Assembly: GCA_019694345.1 (NCBI GenBank)
Contig: JAIBCA010000043.1
Coordinates: 18,431-82,430 of the forward strand
Origin: Pyrinomonadaceae bacterium
GTDB lineage: Bacteria; Acidobacteriota; Blastocatellia; Pyrinomonadales; Pyrinomonadaceae
DNA: 64,000 nucleotides
Direction of reading: 5' to 3'
Shown: piece by piece, positions 7,708 through 17,301 of the stretch
Layout of the letters: each line of letters starts with the position of its first letter
Position numbering within the stretch: position 1 is the stretch's first letter
Made by a program: the position numbers and the translations under genes
Notes under the pieces: generated by a model
Database searches by the model: none
What the model saw: the letters and a program-made list of their open reading frames with translations, nothing else
What the model was told of the DNA's origin: nothing

Positions 7708-8896
7708 ATTTCCCGGCGGTCGATGACCTGGCGGGATTGAGTTTGCGAAGGTTTTCGACCGCGGCGGGCAGGACCTCGAGAACGTGATCGACGTCGTCGT
7801 CGGTATTGAATTTACCGAAACTGAAACGGATCGCACCGCGGGCCAGCGAATCGTCGCGGCCGAGAGCCTTGATCACCCGCGAAGGCTCGATCGATCCTGA
7901 CGAGCACGCGGAACCGGTCGAAACGGCGACCCCGTGCATATCGAGATTGATGAGCAGGCCTTCGCCCTCGACCCCATCAAATGAAATATTTGAGACATTT
8001 GGGACGCGTTCTGCCCCAAGGCCGTTGACGACGATGTCGGGTATCGCCTCGCAGACGCGGCTTTCGAACCGGTCTCGCATCGCTTGCAGGTTGGAACCGA
8101 CGGTTGAGAGCTCAGATCGGGCGATAGAGCTCGCTTCGCCAATGGCCACAATGTTTGCGACCGGTTCGGTCCCGGCCCGCAGGCCCCGCTCTTGGCGTCC
8201 GCCGATATTTTGAGCGTGAAGCCGCGTGCCGCGGCGAACGTAAAGTGCCCCGGAGCCTTTCGGCGCATAGATCTTGTGGGCCGAGATCGACAGCAGATCG
8301 CATCCGATCGCCTCGACGTCGATCGAGACCTTGCCGGCGGCCTGGATCGCGTCGGTGTGAAACCATATCTTGCGTCCGGCTTCACGCAGGCCGCGGACGA
8401 TACGGCCGATCTCTTCGACCGGCTGAATGGTACCGATCTCATTATTCGCCATCATTACGGTGATGAGTATCGTTTCGTCGGTTATCGCATTTCGCAGATC
8501 CTCGGCCCGGACGACGCCGTTCGAGTAAACGGGCAGCCGCGTGACGCTGTAACCGCGTGCTTCGAGATCCTCGCAAACGTTCTTCACGGCCGAGTGCTCG
8601 AACGCCGAAGTGATGATGTGTTTCCCGTATTTTTCATTTGCCTCGACAAGGCCGCGAATAGCGAGATTGTTGGATTCGGTGCCGCCGGAGGTGAAAATGA
8701 CCTCATTCGGCCGCGCATTGATCAGTTCGGCGACCTGGTGACGAGCCTTGTCGATGGCAGCACGAGCCTTTTGACCCTGAAAGTGGATGCTCGATGCATT
8801 GCCGTAAAACTCCGAAAAATACGGGAGCATCGCCGCAACGACCGCGGGATCGGCCGCCGTCGAAGCGCTGTTGTCCAAATAAACACGTCGAAACAT
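7706..8896 (-). CDS. cysteine desulfurase (IscS/NifS class)
   Basis: 396-residue PLP enzyme of aminotransferase class V that removes sulfur from L-cysteine for Fe-S cluster or thio-nucleoside synthesis. Seen: the N-terminal YLDNSAST, the GGTESNN substrate/PLP motif, the PLP lysine in SAHKIYAPKG, and the catalytic Cys loop GSACSSGSIEPS typical of group I (IscS/NifS) enzymes. No iscU, iscA or mnmA is adjacent, so the pathway it serves (Fe-S assembly or tRNA thiolation) cannot be told from context. The start ATG at 8896 gives the expected family N-terminus. Confidence 0.93.
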   Translation of the reverse strand: MFRRVYLDNSASTAADPAVVAAMLPYFSEFYGNASSIHFQGQKARAAIDKARHQVAELINARPNEVIFTSGGTESNNLAIRGLVEANEKYGKHIITSAFEHSAVKNVCEDLEARGYSVTRLPVYSNGVVRAEDLRNAITDETILITVMMANNEIGTIQPVEEIGRIVRGLREAGRKIWFHTDAIQAAGKVSIDVEAIGCDLLSISAHKIYAPKGSGALYVRRGTRLHAQNIGGRQERGLRAGTEPVANIVAIGEASSIARSELSTVGSNLQAMRDRFESRVCEAIPDIVVNGLGAERVPNVSNISFDGVEGEGLLINLDMHGVAVSTGSACSSGSIEPSRVIKALGRDDSLARGAIRFSFGKFNTDDDVDHVLEVLPAAVENLRKLNPARSSTAGK

Positions 8897-9117
8897 AAGT
8901 AGATGCTATCACAGCCATAAATGGCCAAACGACAAGTTCATCACATCGGGGCGACGATAATCAAACGGGTAACGCAACAATCTCTGCTGACATCTAATGC
9001 CTGAACGTGGTCGGTCGGCCGATGTATGTTGCCGAAAGTGCGGCATTAGCGTAAATTATAAGGTGGTGTTATACAGGCGAGAGTTGCCTTGGCGACGGCC
9101 CGGTAGAGGTTTATAAA

Positions 9118-10278
9118 ATGGATTTTGCAACAAAAGAGATCTTTAAGCGATACGCGAGCATATTGGTCGGAAAACCGATCTCGCCCGTGTTTCTCAACAT
9201 TCTGGTCACGAGCGTCTGCGATATGCGATGTACGCATTGCTTTTTCACTGACGAGCTCGACGACCGCCCGCGCAAGAAACTGCAGATGAAAACGCACGAG
9301 ATCGAACGGATCTCTGAAACCCTCGGCGGAAACCTCGGGGTGCTCGTACTTGCCGGCGGAGAGCCTTTCACGCGAAAAGACCTGCCGCAGATCGTCCGGG
9401 CGTTTTACGAGAACAACAAACTTGACTCGGTCTATCTGATGTCGAACGGCCAGATCCATCCGCGCATCTTTCCCGATGTGGCACAGATCATGGACGAATG
9501 CCCGAACCTCAACGTCAGCGTGGCGCTCGGTATCGACGGCATGAAAGAGGCACACGAAAAGATCCGACGCAAAGAGGGAAGTTGGGACAAGGCGATCCAT
9601 ACGGCACGGACGCTGCAGCAGATGAAGAAGGAGCAGTATCCGCGCCTCGACATTCAAACATGTACGTGCGTAATGCACTCGAACGAAGAGACCATCTTCG
9701 ACTGGTACGATTTCCTCAAGTACGACCTCAAGCCGGACAAGGTCAACATCAACTATATCCGCCCGCCCTCAAACGATCCGATCGAGCTCGAATTTGACCA
9801 TAAGCGCTATCAGCAGCTGTCGCAGATGATCCTCGATGACACCAAGAGTGCGGCGCTCAAGAATAACTACGGCGGCGATTCAGGTTTCTTTAAGGCGGCG
9901 GTCGACATCTATATGCACGACCTGATCGCCAAGACCAAAGAAGAGAACAAGGCCCAGCTGACGTGTTATGCCGGCAGTGCCGGTGCGGTCATTTATGATC
10001 ATGGTGCACTTTCGTCCTGTGAGAATAAGGCGGATGTACTGAACCTTCGCGACTATGATTGGGACTTTCAGGCGGCGTGGAACACCGATCTGATGGCCGA
10101 ACGCCGTAAAGAGGCCGGCAACGGCTGCTTCTGCACGCACGAATCGAACTGCTTTTATCCGTCGCTGCCGTTCAACGCCGGCCATCTGGTCAAGATCAAG
10201 AAATTGGAATCGCAGATGAAAAAGGCTGCCAAATCCGTCGGGTTCGAGGCAGCACGCGAAGTAGCGATGAAGGCGTAA
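9118..10278 (+). CDS. radical SAM protein with SPASM-like C-terminal cysteines
   Basis: 386 residues, cytoplasmic. The radical SAM 4Fe-4S motif CxxxCxxC is C34-DMR-C38-TH-C41, followed by the GGEP SAM-binding motif (AGGEPF, near residue 80). The C-terminus has C283-x12-G-x4-C301, which fits the SPASM signature CX9-15GX4C, and then C337, C339 and C345, so one or two auxiliary Fe-S clusters are likely. AGAGG lies before the ATG. It is followed 17 bases later by a diacylglycerol glucosyltransferase-like gene and then by an SDR, suggesting a joint role in modifying a lipid or glycoconjugate; a peptide substrate cannot be excluded. Family members include peptide-modifying maturases and HpnH/MoaA-like enzymes; I cannot name the reaction. 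Confidence 0.85.
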   Translation: MDFATKEIFKRYASILVGKPISPVFLNILVTSVCDMRCTHCFFTDELDDRPRKKLQMKTHEIERISETLGGNLGVLVLAGGEPFTRKDLPQIVRAFYENNKLDSVYLMSNGQIHPRIFPDVAQIMDECPNLNVSVALGIDGMKEAHEKIRRKEGSWDKAIHTARTLQQMKKEQYPRLDIQTCTCVMHSNEETIFDWYDFLKYDLKPDKVNINYIRPPSNDPIELEFDHKRYQQLSQMILDDTKSAALKNNYGGDSGFFKAAVDIYMHDLIAKTKEENKAQLTCYAGSAGAVIYDHGALSSCENKADVLNLRDYDWDFQAAWNTDLMAERRKEAGNGCFCTHESNCFYPSLPFNAGHLVKIKKLESQMKKAAKSVGFEAAREVAMKA

Positions 10279-10295
10279 ACCGAATTCGTTCGAAA

Positions 10296-11474
10296 ATGCC
10301 CCAGACCACTCCAAAGATCCTGATAATATCGTCCGACACCGGCGGCGGGCATCGCTCGGCCGCCGCGGCGATCTCTGACGGTCTGGAAAAGTTCTGGAAA
10401 GGCGATTCGTCGGTCGTAAGGGTCATCAAGGCGGTCGAAGAGTCGCACCACGTGACGGACAAGTTGGTAAGTTTCTATAACTGGATGCTGCGTAATCGCC
10501 AGCACTGGATGAAATATCTGTATTGGTTCGTCAACAAGATCAGGCCGGAAACCCGTGAGTTCTTTCATAAACGCTGTATGGGGTACGTTCGGGACCAGTT
10601 TGAGAAATGGTGCCCGCACGTCGTCGTCAGTGTTCATCCCCTCACCCAGCACATCTTTGCCAGGATCCTCAAGGAACTTAATCTATCGGATCAGGTTCCG
10701 CTTGTAACTGTTGTAACTGATCCATGTTACGGATTTTGGAAAGGGTGGGCCTGCGAAGATGTTTCGCTTTATCTCGTTGCCAATGAGGACGCCCGGGATC
10801 AGCTTATCGATTACGGCATCGCGCCTTCGAAGATCAAGGTTTCCGGGATGCCCGTGAACCCGAAATTTCGCGAAGTTGACGAGAAAGACGCTCAGGACGC
10901 CCGACGTGTTTACGGCCTCGACCCCGACAAATTTACCGTTTTTGTCAATGCCGGATGGGTCGGCGGCGGCAATATCCCGCAGATCTTCCGCGAACTCGTT
11001 CGAGGCGAGCTCGACGTGCAAGCCATATTTCTTGCCGGCAAGAATGAAGAATTAAGGCTTGAGGCCGAACAGATCGCCAAGACGGCGAAATTTCCGGTCA
11101 AGGTCATTGGCTATTCCGACGAGATCGAAAAACTGATGCACTCGGCCAACATAATGGTTTCGAAGCTCGGCGGGTTGACGACATTTGAGGCACTGGCGTG
11201 CCGTCTGCCGATCATCGCCGATGTGACCACACCGCCGATGCCCCAGGAAGCGGGCACATCCGAACTTCTTGAGCGACGCGGAGCCGGCATTTTGCTCAAA
11301 AAAAGCACGGACATCGTTCCGACCATTCAGAACCTGCTTGCCGATAGCGATGAATACTCGCGGATGAAGGCCGCGACGGTCGGGATGACAATGCCGAATT
11401 CGACCGAGCAGATCATCAAAGAGATAAATGCTCTGCTGCCGCACCCGTTCACGACGTCGCGGGCTGCCGCGTAA
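10296..11474 (+). CDS. MGDG synthase-like glycosyltransferase (processive diacylglycerol glucosyltransferase type)
   Basis: 392 residues, GT28 superfamily. The N-terminal MGDG-synthase domain shows the glycine-rich acceptor loop SSDTGGGHRSAAAA and the HP motif SVHPLTQHI. The C-terminal nucleotide-sugar domain has NAGWVGGGNI, IGYSDEIEKLM and the donor-site SKLGGLTTFEALA. Relatives (UgtP/YpfP, plant MGD) transfer glucose or galactose from a UDP-sugar to diacylglycerol at the inner face of the cytoplasmic membrane. It starts 17 bases after the radical SAM gene, so the two are probably cotranscribed. Sugar and lipid acceptor are not determined. Confidence 0.85.
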   Translation: MPQTTPKILIISSDTGGGHRSAAAAISDGLEKFWKGDSSVVRVIKAVEESHHVTDKLVSFYNWMLRNRQHWMKYLYWFVNKIRPETREFFHKRCMGYVRDQFEKWCPHVVVSVHPLTQHIFARILKELNLSDQVPLVTVVTDPCYGFWKGWACEDVSLYLVANEDARDQLIDYGIAPSKIKVSGMPVNPKFREVDEKDAQDARRVYGLDPDKFTVFVNAGWVGGGNIPQIFRELVRGELDVQAIFLAGKNEELRLEAEQIAKTAKFPVKVIGYSDEIEKLMHSANIMVSKLGGLTTFEALACRLPIIADVTTPPMPQEAGTSELLERRGAGILLKKSTDIVPTIQNLLADSDEYSRMKAATVGMTMPNSTEQIIKEINALLPHPFTTSRAAA

Positions 11475-11572
11475 GGTGGCACTTTTCAATTCGGCAACTT
11501 GTCAGGTCAACGCGATTTATTTAACCTCTTGATTTGGGTTCTTAGTCCTTATCTAACTCGGAGAACTTAGTT

Positions 11573-12322
11573 TTGAGCTTATTACTGGAAGGAAAGCGTG
11601 CGTTCGTATCAGGCGGAACGCGAGGAATCGGTGCTGCGATATGTGAGGTATTCGCGCGTGAGGGTGCGGATGTCGCTTTCAACTATCATTCCAGCGACGC
11701 TCTCGCCGACGAGGTCCGTGCAAAGATCGAAGCCCACGGCCGCCGTGCTCTCAGCTACAAGATCTCAGTGACCGATCGCTACGGCATGAAGCACATTGCA
11801 CGCGAGATCAAGGACGCGTGGGGGCCGATCAACATTCTGGTCAATAACGCGGCGGTGAACAAGGGCGACAATTTTGCGACGACGACCGACAAATCTTGGG
11901 ATTGGGTGGTCGATACCAACGTAAACAGCCTGTTTGCCGTGACCAAGCCGTTTTACAAGCAGATGATCCGCGAGCGTGAGGGCTCGATCCTGAACATTAC
12001 TTCGGTCGGGGCGATCCGAAGTTTGCCGACATCGGTGCATTATGCGACGTCAAAGGCGGCGATGATCGGATTTACCAAGTGCCTATCCCGCGAGGCAGCC
12101 AATTTTGGCATTGCGGTAAATGCGATCGCGGCAGGTATCTTTGACACGGATCTCGGCCACACGTTGCCGGAAAGGCTGCTGCAGATGCACGATTTTTGGG
12201 TGGCAAAGGGCCGAGTCGGCCGGCCCGAGGAACTCGCGGAATACGCGGCTTTCATGACCAGCGACCGCAACAGTTTCATGAGCGGTGAGATCGTCATCGT
12301 TGACGGCGGAGCGATCACTTAG
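11573..12322 (+). CDS. short-chain dehydrogenase/reductase (FabG-like)
   Basis: 249 residues, classical SDR. Seen: the cofactor-binding SGGTRGIGAAI, the NNAAVNKG structural motif (NNAG type), and the catalytic Ser (NITSVG) and YATSK. The Arg after the cofactor motif suggests NADP. It starts with TTG, preceded by GGAGA at good spacing, and ends before an intrinsic terminator, so it may close the unit begun by the radical SAM gene 98 bases upstream of it. By sequence it could be a 3-oxoacyl-ACP reductase; the fab operon at 34 kb lacks a fabG, so this gene might supply the activity, but a role in the neighbouring lipid cluster is equally plausible. Confidence 0.87.
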   Translation: MSLLLEGKRAFVSGGTRGIGAAICEVFAREGADVAFNYHSSDALADEVRAKIEAHGRRALSYKISVTDRYGMKHIAREIKDAWGPINILVNNAAVNKGDNFATTTDKSWDWVVDTNVNSLFAVTKPFYKQMIREREGSILNITSVGAIRSLPTSVHYATSKAAMIGFTKCLSREAANFGIAVNAIAAGIFDTDLGHTLPERLLQMHDFWVAKGRVGRPEELAEYAAFMTSDRNSFMSGEIVIVDGGAIT

Positions 12323-12353
12323 TTTTTTGCCTGAGAAACGATCGAATTTTGCG

Positions 12354-12380
12354 AAAACCGGAGTTTAGCTCCGGTTTTTT
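12354..12380 (+). terminator. intrinsic terminator after the SDR gene
   Basis: Stem 12358-12363 / 12369-12374 (CCGGAG), extended by A4/T4 pairing, 5-base loop, ending in six T. Confidence 0.85.
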
Positions 12381-12465
12381 GCATTAATGGGTTAGAATCG
12401 TTGCGTCTCACCTAAGAACGGATCAGCGGGCGGCCTGCGGCCCGGCATCGAATGGAGAATTGAAA

Positions 12466-14421
12466 ATGAAAGTTCGGGTTGTACTCTGTCTTATCCTATC
12501 GGCGGCTATTTCGGCTAGTTTACCGGCCGGCTCATTTGATCAAAACCGCCAAACGCCGGATCCCGACCTGATCGCAAAGCGCTTTGCGATCGAAAAGGAA
12601 CTGAACGAGATCGCGGTCATTGACCGAAAGGTGATGGTGCCGATGCGAGACGGCAAGAGGATGGCAGCGGACGTTTACCGGCCCAAGGACCCGTCGAAGA
12701 AATATCCGATCATCTTTTCGCGAACGCCTTACAATTTCAATTTCTGGGATATCAGGCTCGGGGCCCCACGTGATATGACCTCGATACTCGACGCCGTAAC
12801 GCGCGGATATGCGTACGTCGTGATGAATGAACGCGGGCACTTTTTTTCAGAGGGAAATTATGACATTCTCGGGCCGCCGACGACCGATGGAGACGATGCT
12901 CTGACGTGGATGTCGTCGCAGCCGTGGTCTAACAAAAAGGTCGGCACGATCGGCTGTTCATCGACCGCGGAATGGCAAATGGCGGTCGCCGCTCGAGGAA
13001 ATCCCGCATTTACGACGATGATCGCACAAGGGTTCGGGGTCGGCGTCGGGCGTGTCGGGCCATACTACGAGCAGGGAAACTGGTATCGGGGCGGGGCGGT
13101 ACAGATGTTGTTCATCGCATGGCTGTATGGCGAGCAAAACCAGGTTCGTCCGATGTTTCCCGCAAATACGTCGCAGGCGGACCTGATCCGCGCGTCAAAG
13201 TCGTTCGATCTGGCACAGCAGGCTCCGCCGGTCGACTGGTCAAAGGCCCTTCGGCATTTACCGGTAAAGGACATCATCAAGGCCGTGGACGGGCCGAACG
13301 GAATATTTGCCGACGAGATGCCGAACAGCACTGGCGGAGCGATGATACGGCGAACGCCCAATGATCCCGCATGGTATAAGGGCGGACTGTTTCACGACAA
13401 CATGAGGATCAACATTCCCGGATTCTGGTTCATGTCATGGTACGACGTGTCGGTCGGGCCGAATCTGGCATTATTCAATCATGTAAGAAAGACGGCGAGT
13501 CCCGATATCGCCGATAAACAATATGCGGTGATCGCCCCCACGCTGCACTGCAGCTACACACGTGCAGCCGAAAACACAGTGGTCGGCGAGCGAAGCATGG
13601 GCGACGCCCGACTGGATTACAGTGCCCTGACGTACGGCTGGTTCGATCACTTTTTGAAGGGCGAGAAGAACGACATTCTAAATATGCCGAAGGTCCGCTA
13701 TTTCACAATGGGCAGCAATAAATGGCAATCGTCCGACCAATGGCCGCCCAAGGGGGCCGAGCCGATGAAGTTCTATCTTTCGAGCGGAGGCAAGGCAAAC
13801 TCGGCCAAAGGCGATGGTGTACTTGCCTTGGCACCGCCGGCTGCCGATTATCCCGACAGTTTCGACTACGATCCGATGAACCCCGTACCTTCGTTTGGCG
13901 GAAACGTCTGCTGCACGGGTAATGCGGTCACGGGCGGGTCGTGGGACCAAAGCAAGATGGAAGAACGGCAGGACATTCTCGTTTACAGTTCTGATGTGCT
14001 CAAGGAGGGGATCGAACTGAGCGGTTCGATCGACCTGACGCTGTATGTATCGTCGAGCGCCAAAGATACGGACTTTACGGTCAAGCTGATCGACGTCGAT
14101 GAGAACGGCAAGGCATGGAACCTGGACGAGACGATCCAGAGAATGCGTTATCGCGACGGATATGAAAAACCGCTGGCGTGGATGGAGACAGGAAAGGTCT
14201 ACAAAGTTGTATTCCAGCCGATGACGACGAGCAACTATTTCGCTCCGGGCCACCGTATCAGGATCGAGATATCGAGCAGTAATTTTCCCCGATTTGACCG
14301 GAATATGAATACGGGCGGGAACAATTATGATGAAGTGACGGGCGTTACGGCCCGAAATTCGGTCCATCACTCAAAGCAGTATCCGGCCGAGCTGACGATC
14401 ACGGTGGTTAAGAAGAAGTGA
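12466..14421 (+). CDS. CocE/NonD-family hydrolase, exported, complete
   Basis: 651 residues from the ATG at 12466, chosen because GGAGA lies 7 bases upstream; the in-frame TTG at 12460 is too close to it. The signal peptide is [22 protein letters not shown]. Family blocks are [38 protein letters not shown], then the elbow [14 protein letters not shown] in which the usual GxSYxG is changed (C-S-S-T), and a C-terminal S15 jelly-roll (about 480-645: [43 protein letters not shown]). Related to the partial gene at 1-1251 but not adjacent to it. Probably a periplasmic esterase or X-Pro peptidase; specificity unknown. Confidence 0.88.
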   Translation: MKVRVVLCLILSAAISASLPAGSFDQNRQTPDPDLIAKRFAIEKELNEIAVIDRKVMVPMRDGKRMAADVYRPKDPSKKYPIIFSRTPYNFNFWDIRLGAPRDMTSILDAVTRGYAYVVMNERGHFFSEGNYDILGPPTTDGDDALTWMSSQPWSNKKVGTIGCSSTAEWQMAVAARGNPAFTTMIAQGFGVGVGRVGPYYEQGNWYRGGAVQMLFIAWLYGEQNQVRPMFPANTSQADLIRASKSFDLAQQAPPVDWSKALRHLPVKDIIKAVDGPNGIFADEMPNSTGGAMIRRTPNDPAWYKGGLFHDNMRINIPGFWFMSWYDVSVGPNLALFNHVRKTASPDIADKQYAVIAPTLHCSYTRAAENTVVGERSMGDARLDYSALTYGWFDHFLKGEKNDILNMPKVRYFTMGSNKWQSSDQWPPKGAEPMKFYLSSGGKANSAKGDGVLALAPPAADYPDSFDYDPMNPVPSFGGNVCCTGNAVTGGSWDQSKMEERQDILVYSSDVLKEGIELSGSIDLTLYVSSSAKDTDFTVKLIDVDENGKAWNLDETIQRMRYRDGYEKPLAWMETGKVYKVVFQPMTTSNYFAPGHRIRIEISSSNFPRFDRNMNTGGNNYDEVTGVTARNSVHHSKQYPAELTITVVKKK

Positions 14422-14470
14422 AAGCGGAGTCAGGCTTGCTCACGAAGACCAGAGTCAGGCCTGCGTTGGT

Positions 14471-14956
14471 TTAGTTCTCAAGGCGATCTTTGGCTTTGGC
14501 GACGAATATCTTGATCATTTCGGCGATGCGTTTGTTCATCTCGCTGCTGATCAGGCTTTCGCCGGCGAGACCTGCCAGGAAATGCAGGTCGCGGGCGGAC
14601 TTGCGCCGGAGTTCGACCAGCTGCGAAAAATGGACATTCGTTACGCCTTTGGCTTTTTCGAAAAAGTCAGCGGAATACCTCAGGAAATTTTCGGCTTCGG
14701 TCCTGAGCGGCGACCATTCGATCCGCTCTTCGTTTGCCTCGACCAATTCGACCGCAAATTTTTGCAGCATCTGCCCGACGACAGGTATCTCGGCCTGGAT
14801 CCGCCAATGTGCGATACCCTTCGCGTCGGTATGTATTTGAGAGATCCCGGGCATCAACGCCGCGAAATTTGAAATGTCCGAGAAAAAATCCCGAACGCGA
14901 TCGATGCCGGAATTTAGCTCGATCACGCCCGAATAGCCTGCCTTTACGGTAAACAT
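14471..14956 (-). CDS. SRPBCC (START-like) family protein
   Basis: 161 residues, predicted helix-grip fold of the polyketide cyclase/CoxG-like SRPBCC superfamily (SGVIELNSGIDRVRDFFSDISNFAALMPG is the typical opening, followed by alternating beta strands and a long C-terminal helix). Members bind hydrophobic ligands; many are carriers or regulators. The ATG at 14956 is preferred over a TTG three bases earlier because GGAG stands 8 bases before it. It sits convergently with the CocE gene and is apparently monocistronic. No specific ligand can be inferred. Confidence 0.75.
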   Translation of the reverse strand: MFTVKAGYSGVIELNSGIDRVRDFFSDISNFAALMPGISQIHTDAKGIAHWRIQAEIPVVGQMLQKFAVELVEANEERIEWSPLRTEAENFLRYSADFFEKAKGVTNVHFSQLVELRRKSARDLHFLAGLAGESLISSEMNKRIAEMIKIFVAKAKDRLEN

Positions 14957-15253
14957 CAAAATACTCCGTTATCTATCTTCAGCAACGTTGTCACGGTCGA
15001 GTGATGGTGCCAAATTCGAGTCGAATACGTCACGACGACCGAGATCAGGCTTAATTGTACTCGGCGAACGGCCAGAGACCAAATTTATTGTCTTTCATGG
15101 TGGGCGTTAAGCCGAGAACTTTGACAGACATCAATGTCGCAATGCGAGCGATCACAATGGGCCTGATCTGCATCGAACAATATTAGGATGGAATAATAGT
15201 TCAGGACGTTTTGTCCAAGTAATGATATTGTGGGTGCCCACATTCAGGATCAT
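14957..15253. other. 297-base intergenic region, nothing recognised
   Basis: Between the start of the SRPBCC gene and the zinc-ribbon gene, presumably holding divergent promoters. I see no gene, strong hairpin or clear repeat. Confidence 0.5.
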
Positions 15254-15454
15254 ATGCCGAAAGACTCAAAAAGCGATTGCCCTAAATGCGGGGCGTTGAG
15301 CATCAAGGACTGGCAAGAATTGACGGGGGACGAGAAGATGATCGTCAGCCGTCTGCCGGCAGCCAGGGCGTTTACGCCGGCCGAACGCAAACGGCATCGG
15401 TTCTGCACACGTTGCTGGTTCGAGGAGATCGAGCCGCGCGAGCATCGAGCATGA
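15254..15454 (+). CDS. small zinc-ribbon-like protein
   Basis: 66 residues from the ATG at 15254 (AGGA just upstream; a GTG start at 15230 would add 8 residues). Two CxxC pairs, CPKCG near the N-terminus and CTRCW near the C-terminus, are spaced about 40 residues apart and would bind one zinc. The rest is charged. No family recognised; such proteins often bind nucleic acid or other proteins. Confidence 0.6.
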   Translation: MPKDSKSDCPKCGALSIKDWQELTGDEKMIVSRLPAARAFTPAERKRHRFCTRCWFEEIEPREHRA

Positions 15455-15616
15455 CGCCGCGGCATCACTGCTCAGCCGTCGTTGAGCCGGATCGGAAATT
15501 AGTTGTAAAATCCCGAAAACGAATCATTCCAATTACTTGTTTTAGCCAGGACGCTTTTGCCCAAAAGTGGCCGCTACCTAACAGAATATCCGTGAGTGCC
15601 GCAGATCTGAGACGTT

Positions 15617-16303
15617 ATGCGAATAATGATCCTTATTTTGGCGTTTGCGGCCGCGGCAAGTGCTCAGCTGACAGTTTTGAACACTTCCTCGACCGACACT
15701 CAGCCGGCGCAGATGTTTTATATCGAGGCCGACCTGTTGGTCAAACCGACATCCTACGCGACCGGTGGTTTTCAGTCCTACGGCTATCGTGCGGTCTACG
15801 GCCTCGACAAAAAGACCGAGGTCGGGATAAACGTATTCTACACCCGCAACGGAACAACTTCGCCGATCGAGGCGAATTTTGCCGTTAAGCGTCAGCTTTT
15901 CACCAGCGAAAAGCACGGCATCGCATCGACCGCCGGGCTCACCGCATTTGTGCCGCTCAACAGATCGGCGGGCAGCCGCACAATGACCGTTGGTTATGTA
16001 AATATCAGCAAAACATTCGACAAACTTCGCGGATTGCGTCTCACTGCCGGGGCTTACCGGGCCTTCAATACCGGTAGCGATTTTGGTGCAAAGGGCGGTG
16101 TCACGCTGGCATTCGAACAGCCGTTATTCAAGCGTGTCAACGTGCTCGGTGATTGGTCGTCCGGTAAGAACCGATTTGGCTATGCTGCCGCCGGACTGAG
16201 TTTTGCTCTCACGAAACGGCAAAACCTGACGGCCGCGTACAACTGGGGAAACAGCGGTGCGGGCAACAACTTTTTGTCGATCTACTATTCAAATTCGTTT
16301 TAG
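15617..16303 (+). CDS. outer-membrane beta-barrel-like exported protein
   Basis: 228 residues. Short signal peptide (MRIMILILAFAAAASA) followed by alternating polar/apolar strands that repeatedly end in aromatic residues (SYGYRAVYGL, EVGINVFYTR, NRFGYAAAGLSFAL, AAYNWGNSG) and a terminal FLSIYYSNSF, i.e. an aromatic C-terminal residue as in many outer-membrane barrels. About ten strands are plausible. A bidirectional hairpin separates it from the convergent gene. Function unknown. Confidence 0.72.
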   Translation: MRIMILILAFAAAASAQLTVLNTSSTDTQPAQMFYIEADLLVKPTSYATGGFQSYGYRAVYGLDKKTEVGINVFYTRNGTTSPIEANFAVKRQLFTSEKHGIASTAGLTAFVPLNRSAGSRTMTVGYVNISKTFDKLRGLRLTAGAYRAFNTGSDFGAKGGVTLAFEQPLFKRVNVLGDWSSGKNRFGYAAAGLSFALTKRQNLTAAYNWGNSGAGNNFLSIYYSNSF

Positions 16304-16318
16304 GATGAGGTCAAAACG

Positions 16319-16350
16319 AAAGGGCACCGCGATCGATGGCGGTGCCCTTT
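16319..16350. terminator. bidirectional hairpin between convergent genes
   Basis: Perfect 12-bp stem (16319-16330 with 16339-16350) around an 8-base loop, with AAA/TTT at its ends. It lies between two converging genes and can serve both; T tracts are short. Confidence 0.65.
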
Positions 16351-16370
16351 GCGTAAAACGGTAAACCAAA

Positions 16371-17243
16371 TTACGGGGTCATCATTACGCCGAAGTCAAA
16401 GAACTTCGAACCGACACCGGCGGCCGTGTTGGCGTTACCTGAGTTCAGCAGGTAAAAGCCGTACTCGCCCTTTTTGAGTTCGGTGGTCGGCGTGATCTTG
16501 AATACACCGTTGCCGAGGTCTTCCGCCTTGAGCCCAACGACATACTCGTCCGAAAGCCCGCCCTTTGAACCCCACGAATTTGTCTTGGCGATCGTTACTT
16601 CGCGGTTATCGCTCCTCTGATTGAAGCGTACGAGCGTGAATTCATTCGGTGACGAGGGAATGCCGCTCGAGGTGTTCAGCCCGCCGCTCGAAGCGTCCAG
16701 GTAAAAGTAGAATACGGGTGTCGTCGTTTGGATCTGCAGAGAGGCATTTCGGCCCGGTAAGTTTGTTTTGGTTTTGACCTTTCCCAGTCCGAAAGGCGTC
16801 ATTGACGCGGTGAATGCGCCGCCCGTGCGGTTCTGGCCCGACATCGAAGGCTGGATCTGGGTCATTTTACGGACGCCGTCCTTTTCTTCGTACAAGTAAA
16901 CACCGTAGCTATGCTTCGACATCGGGTCATTGGGATCACCGCCCTGTGACGCCGACGTGTTGCCGCCGCCGGAAACGACCGACTTGCCGCTCTTTGCCTC
17001 GAGCATCGCCGCGACCGTTTCATCGCTGACGCCGGCCTGTTTGAGCTTGATCAGCGAATCTGTCGAGAGGTCAAACTTGGTCGCCGAAGTTCTGATCTTA
17101 CCGATGATGATCGAACTGCTGAGCCCGGCCTTTGTAAGCGAGATGACCTCGTCGTTGGTCATCGTCTCCTGTGCGACGACTGCAGTTGAGGACACAAGCA
17201 CAAGCGAGAGGCACACGGCCAGAAAGCTGAATTTACGTTTCAT
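16371..17243 (-). CDS. exported protein of unknown function
   Basis: 290 residues; signal peptide MKRKFSFLAVCLSLVLVSSTAVVAQ. Residues about 27-85 form an all-helical repeat module (MTNDEVISLTKAGLSSSIIIGKI, LKQAGVSDETVAAML) of a kind I associate with exported acidobacterial proteins; a Gly/Ser-rich linker and a beta-rich domain (about 105-290) follow. A strong GGAGGAG precedes the ATG. It lies 58 bases after the VWA gene on the same strand and may be the last gene of that unit. Function not inferable. Confidence 0.75.
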   Translation of the reverse strand: MKRKFSFLAVCLSLVLVSSTAVVAQETMTNDEVISLTKAGLSSSIIIGKIRTSATKFDLSTDSLIKLKQAGVSDETVAAMLEAKSGKSVVSGGGNTSASQGGDPNDPMSKHSYGVYLYEEKDGVRKMTQIQPSMSGQNRTGGAFTASMTPFGLGKVKTKTNLPGRNASLQIQTTTPVFYFYLDASSGGLNTSSGIPSSPNEFTLVRFNQRSDNREVTIAKTNSWGSKGGLSDEYVVGLKAEDLGNGVFKITPTTELKKGEYGFYLLNSGNANTAAGVGSKFFDFGVMMTP

Positions 17244-17301
17244 TTATACTCCTCCAATAAAGTTCAAGAACAAAAATTTCGAATGATCGGATTTGCGCCA
17301 A

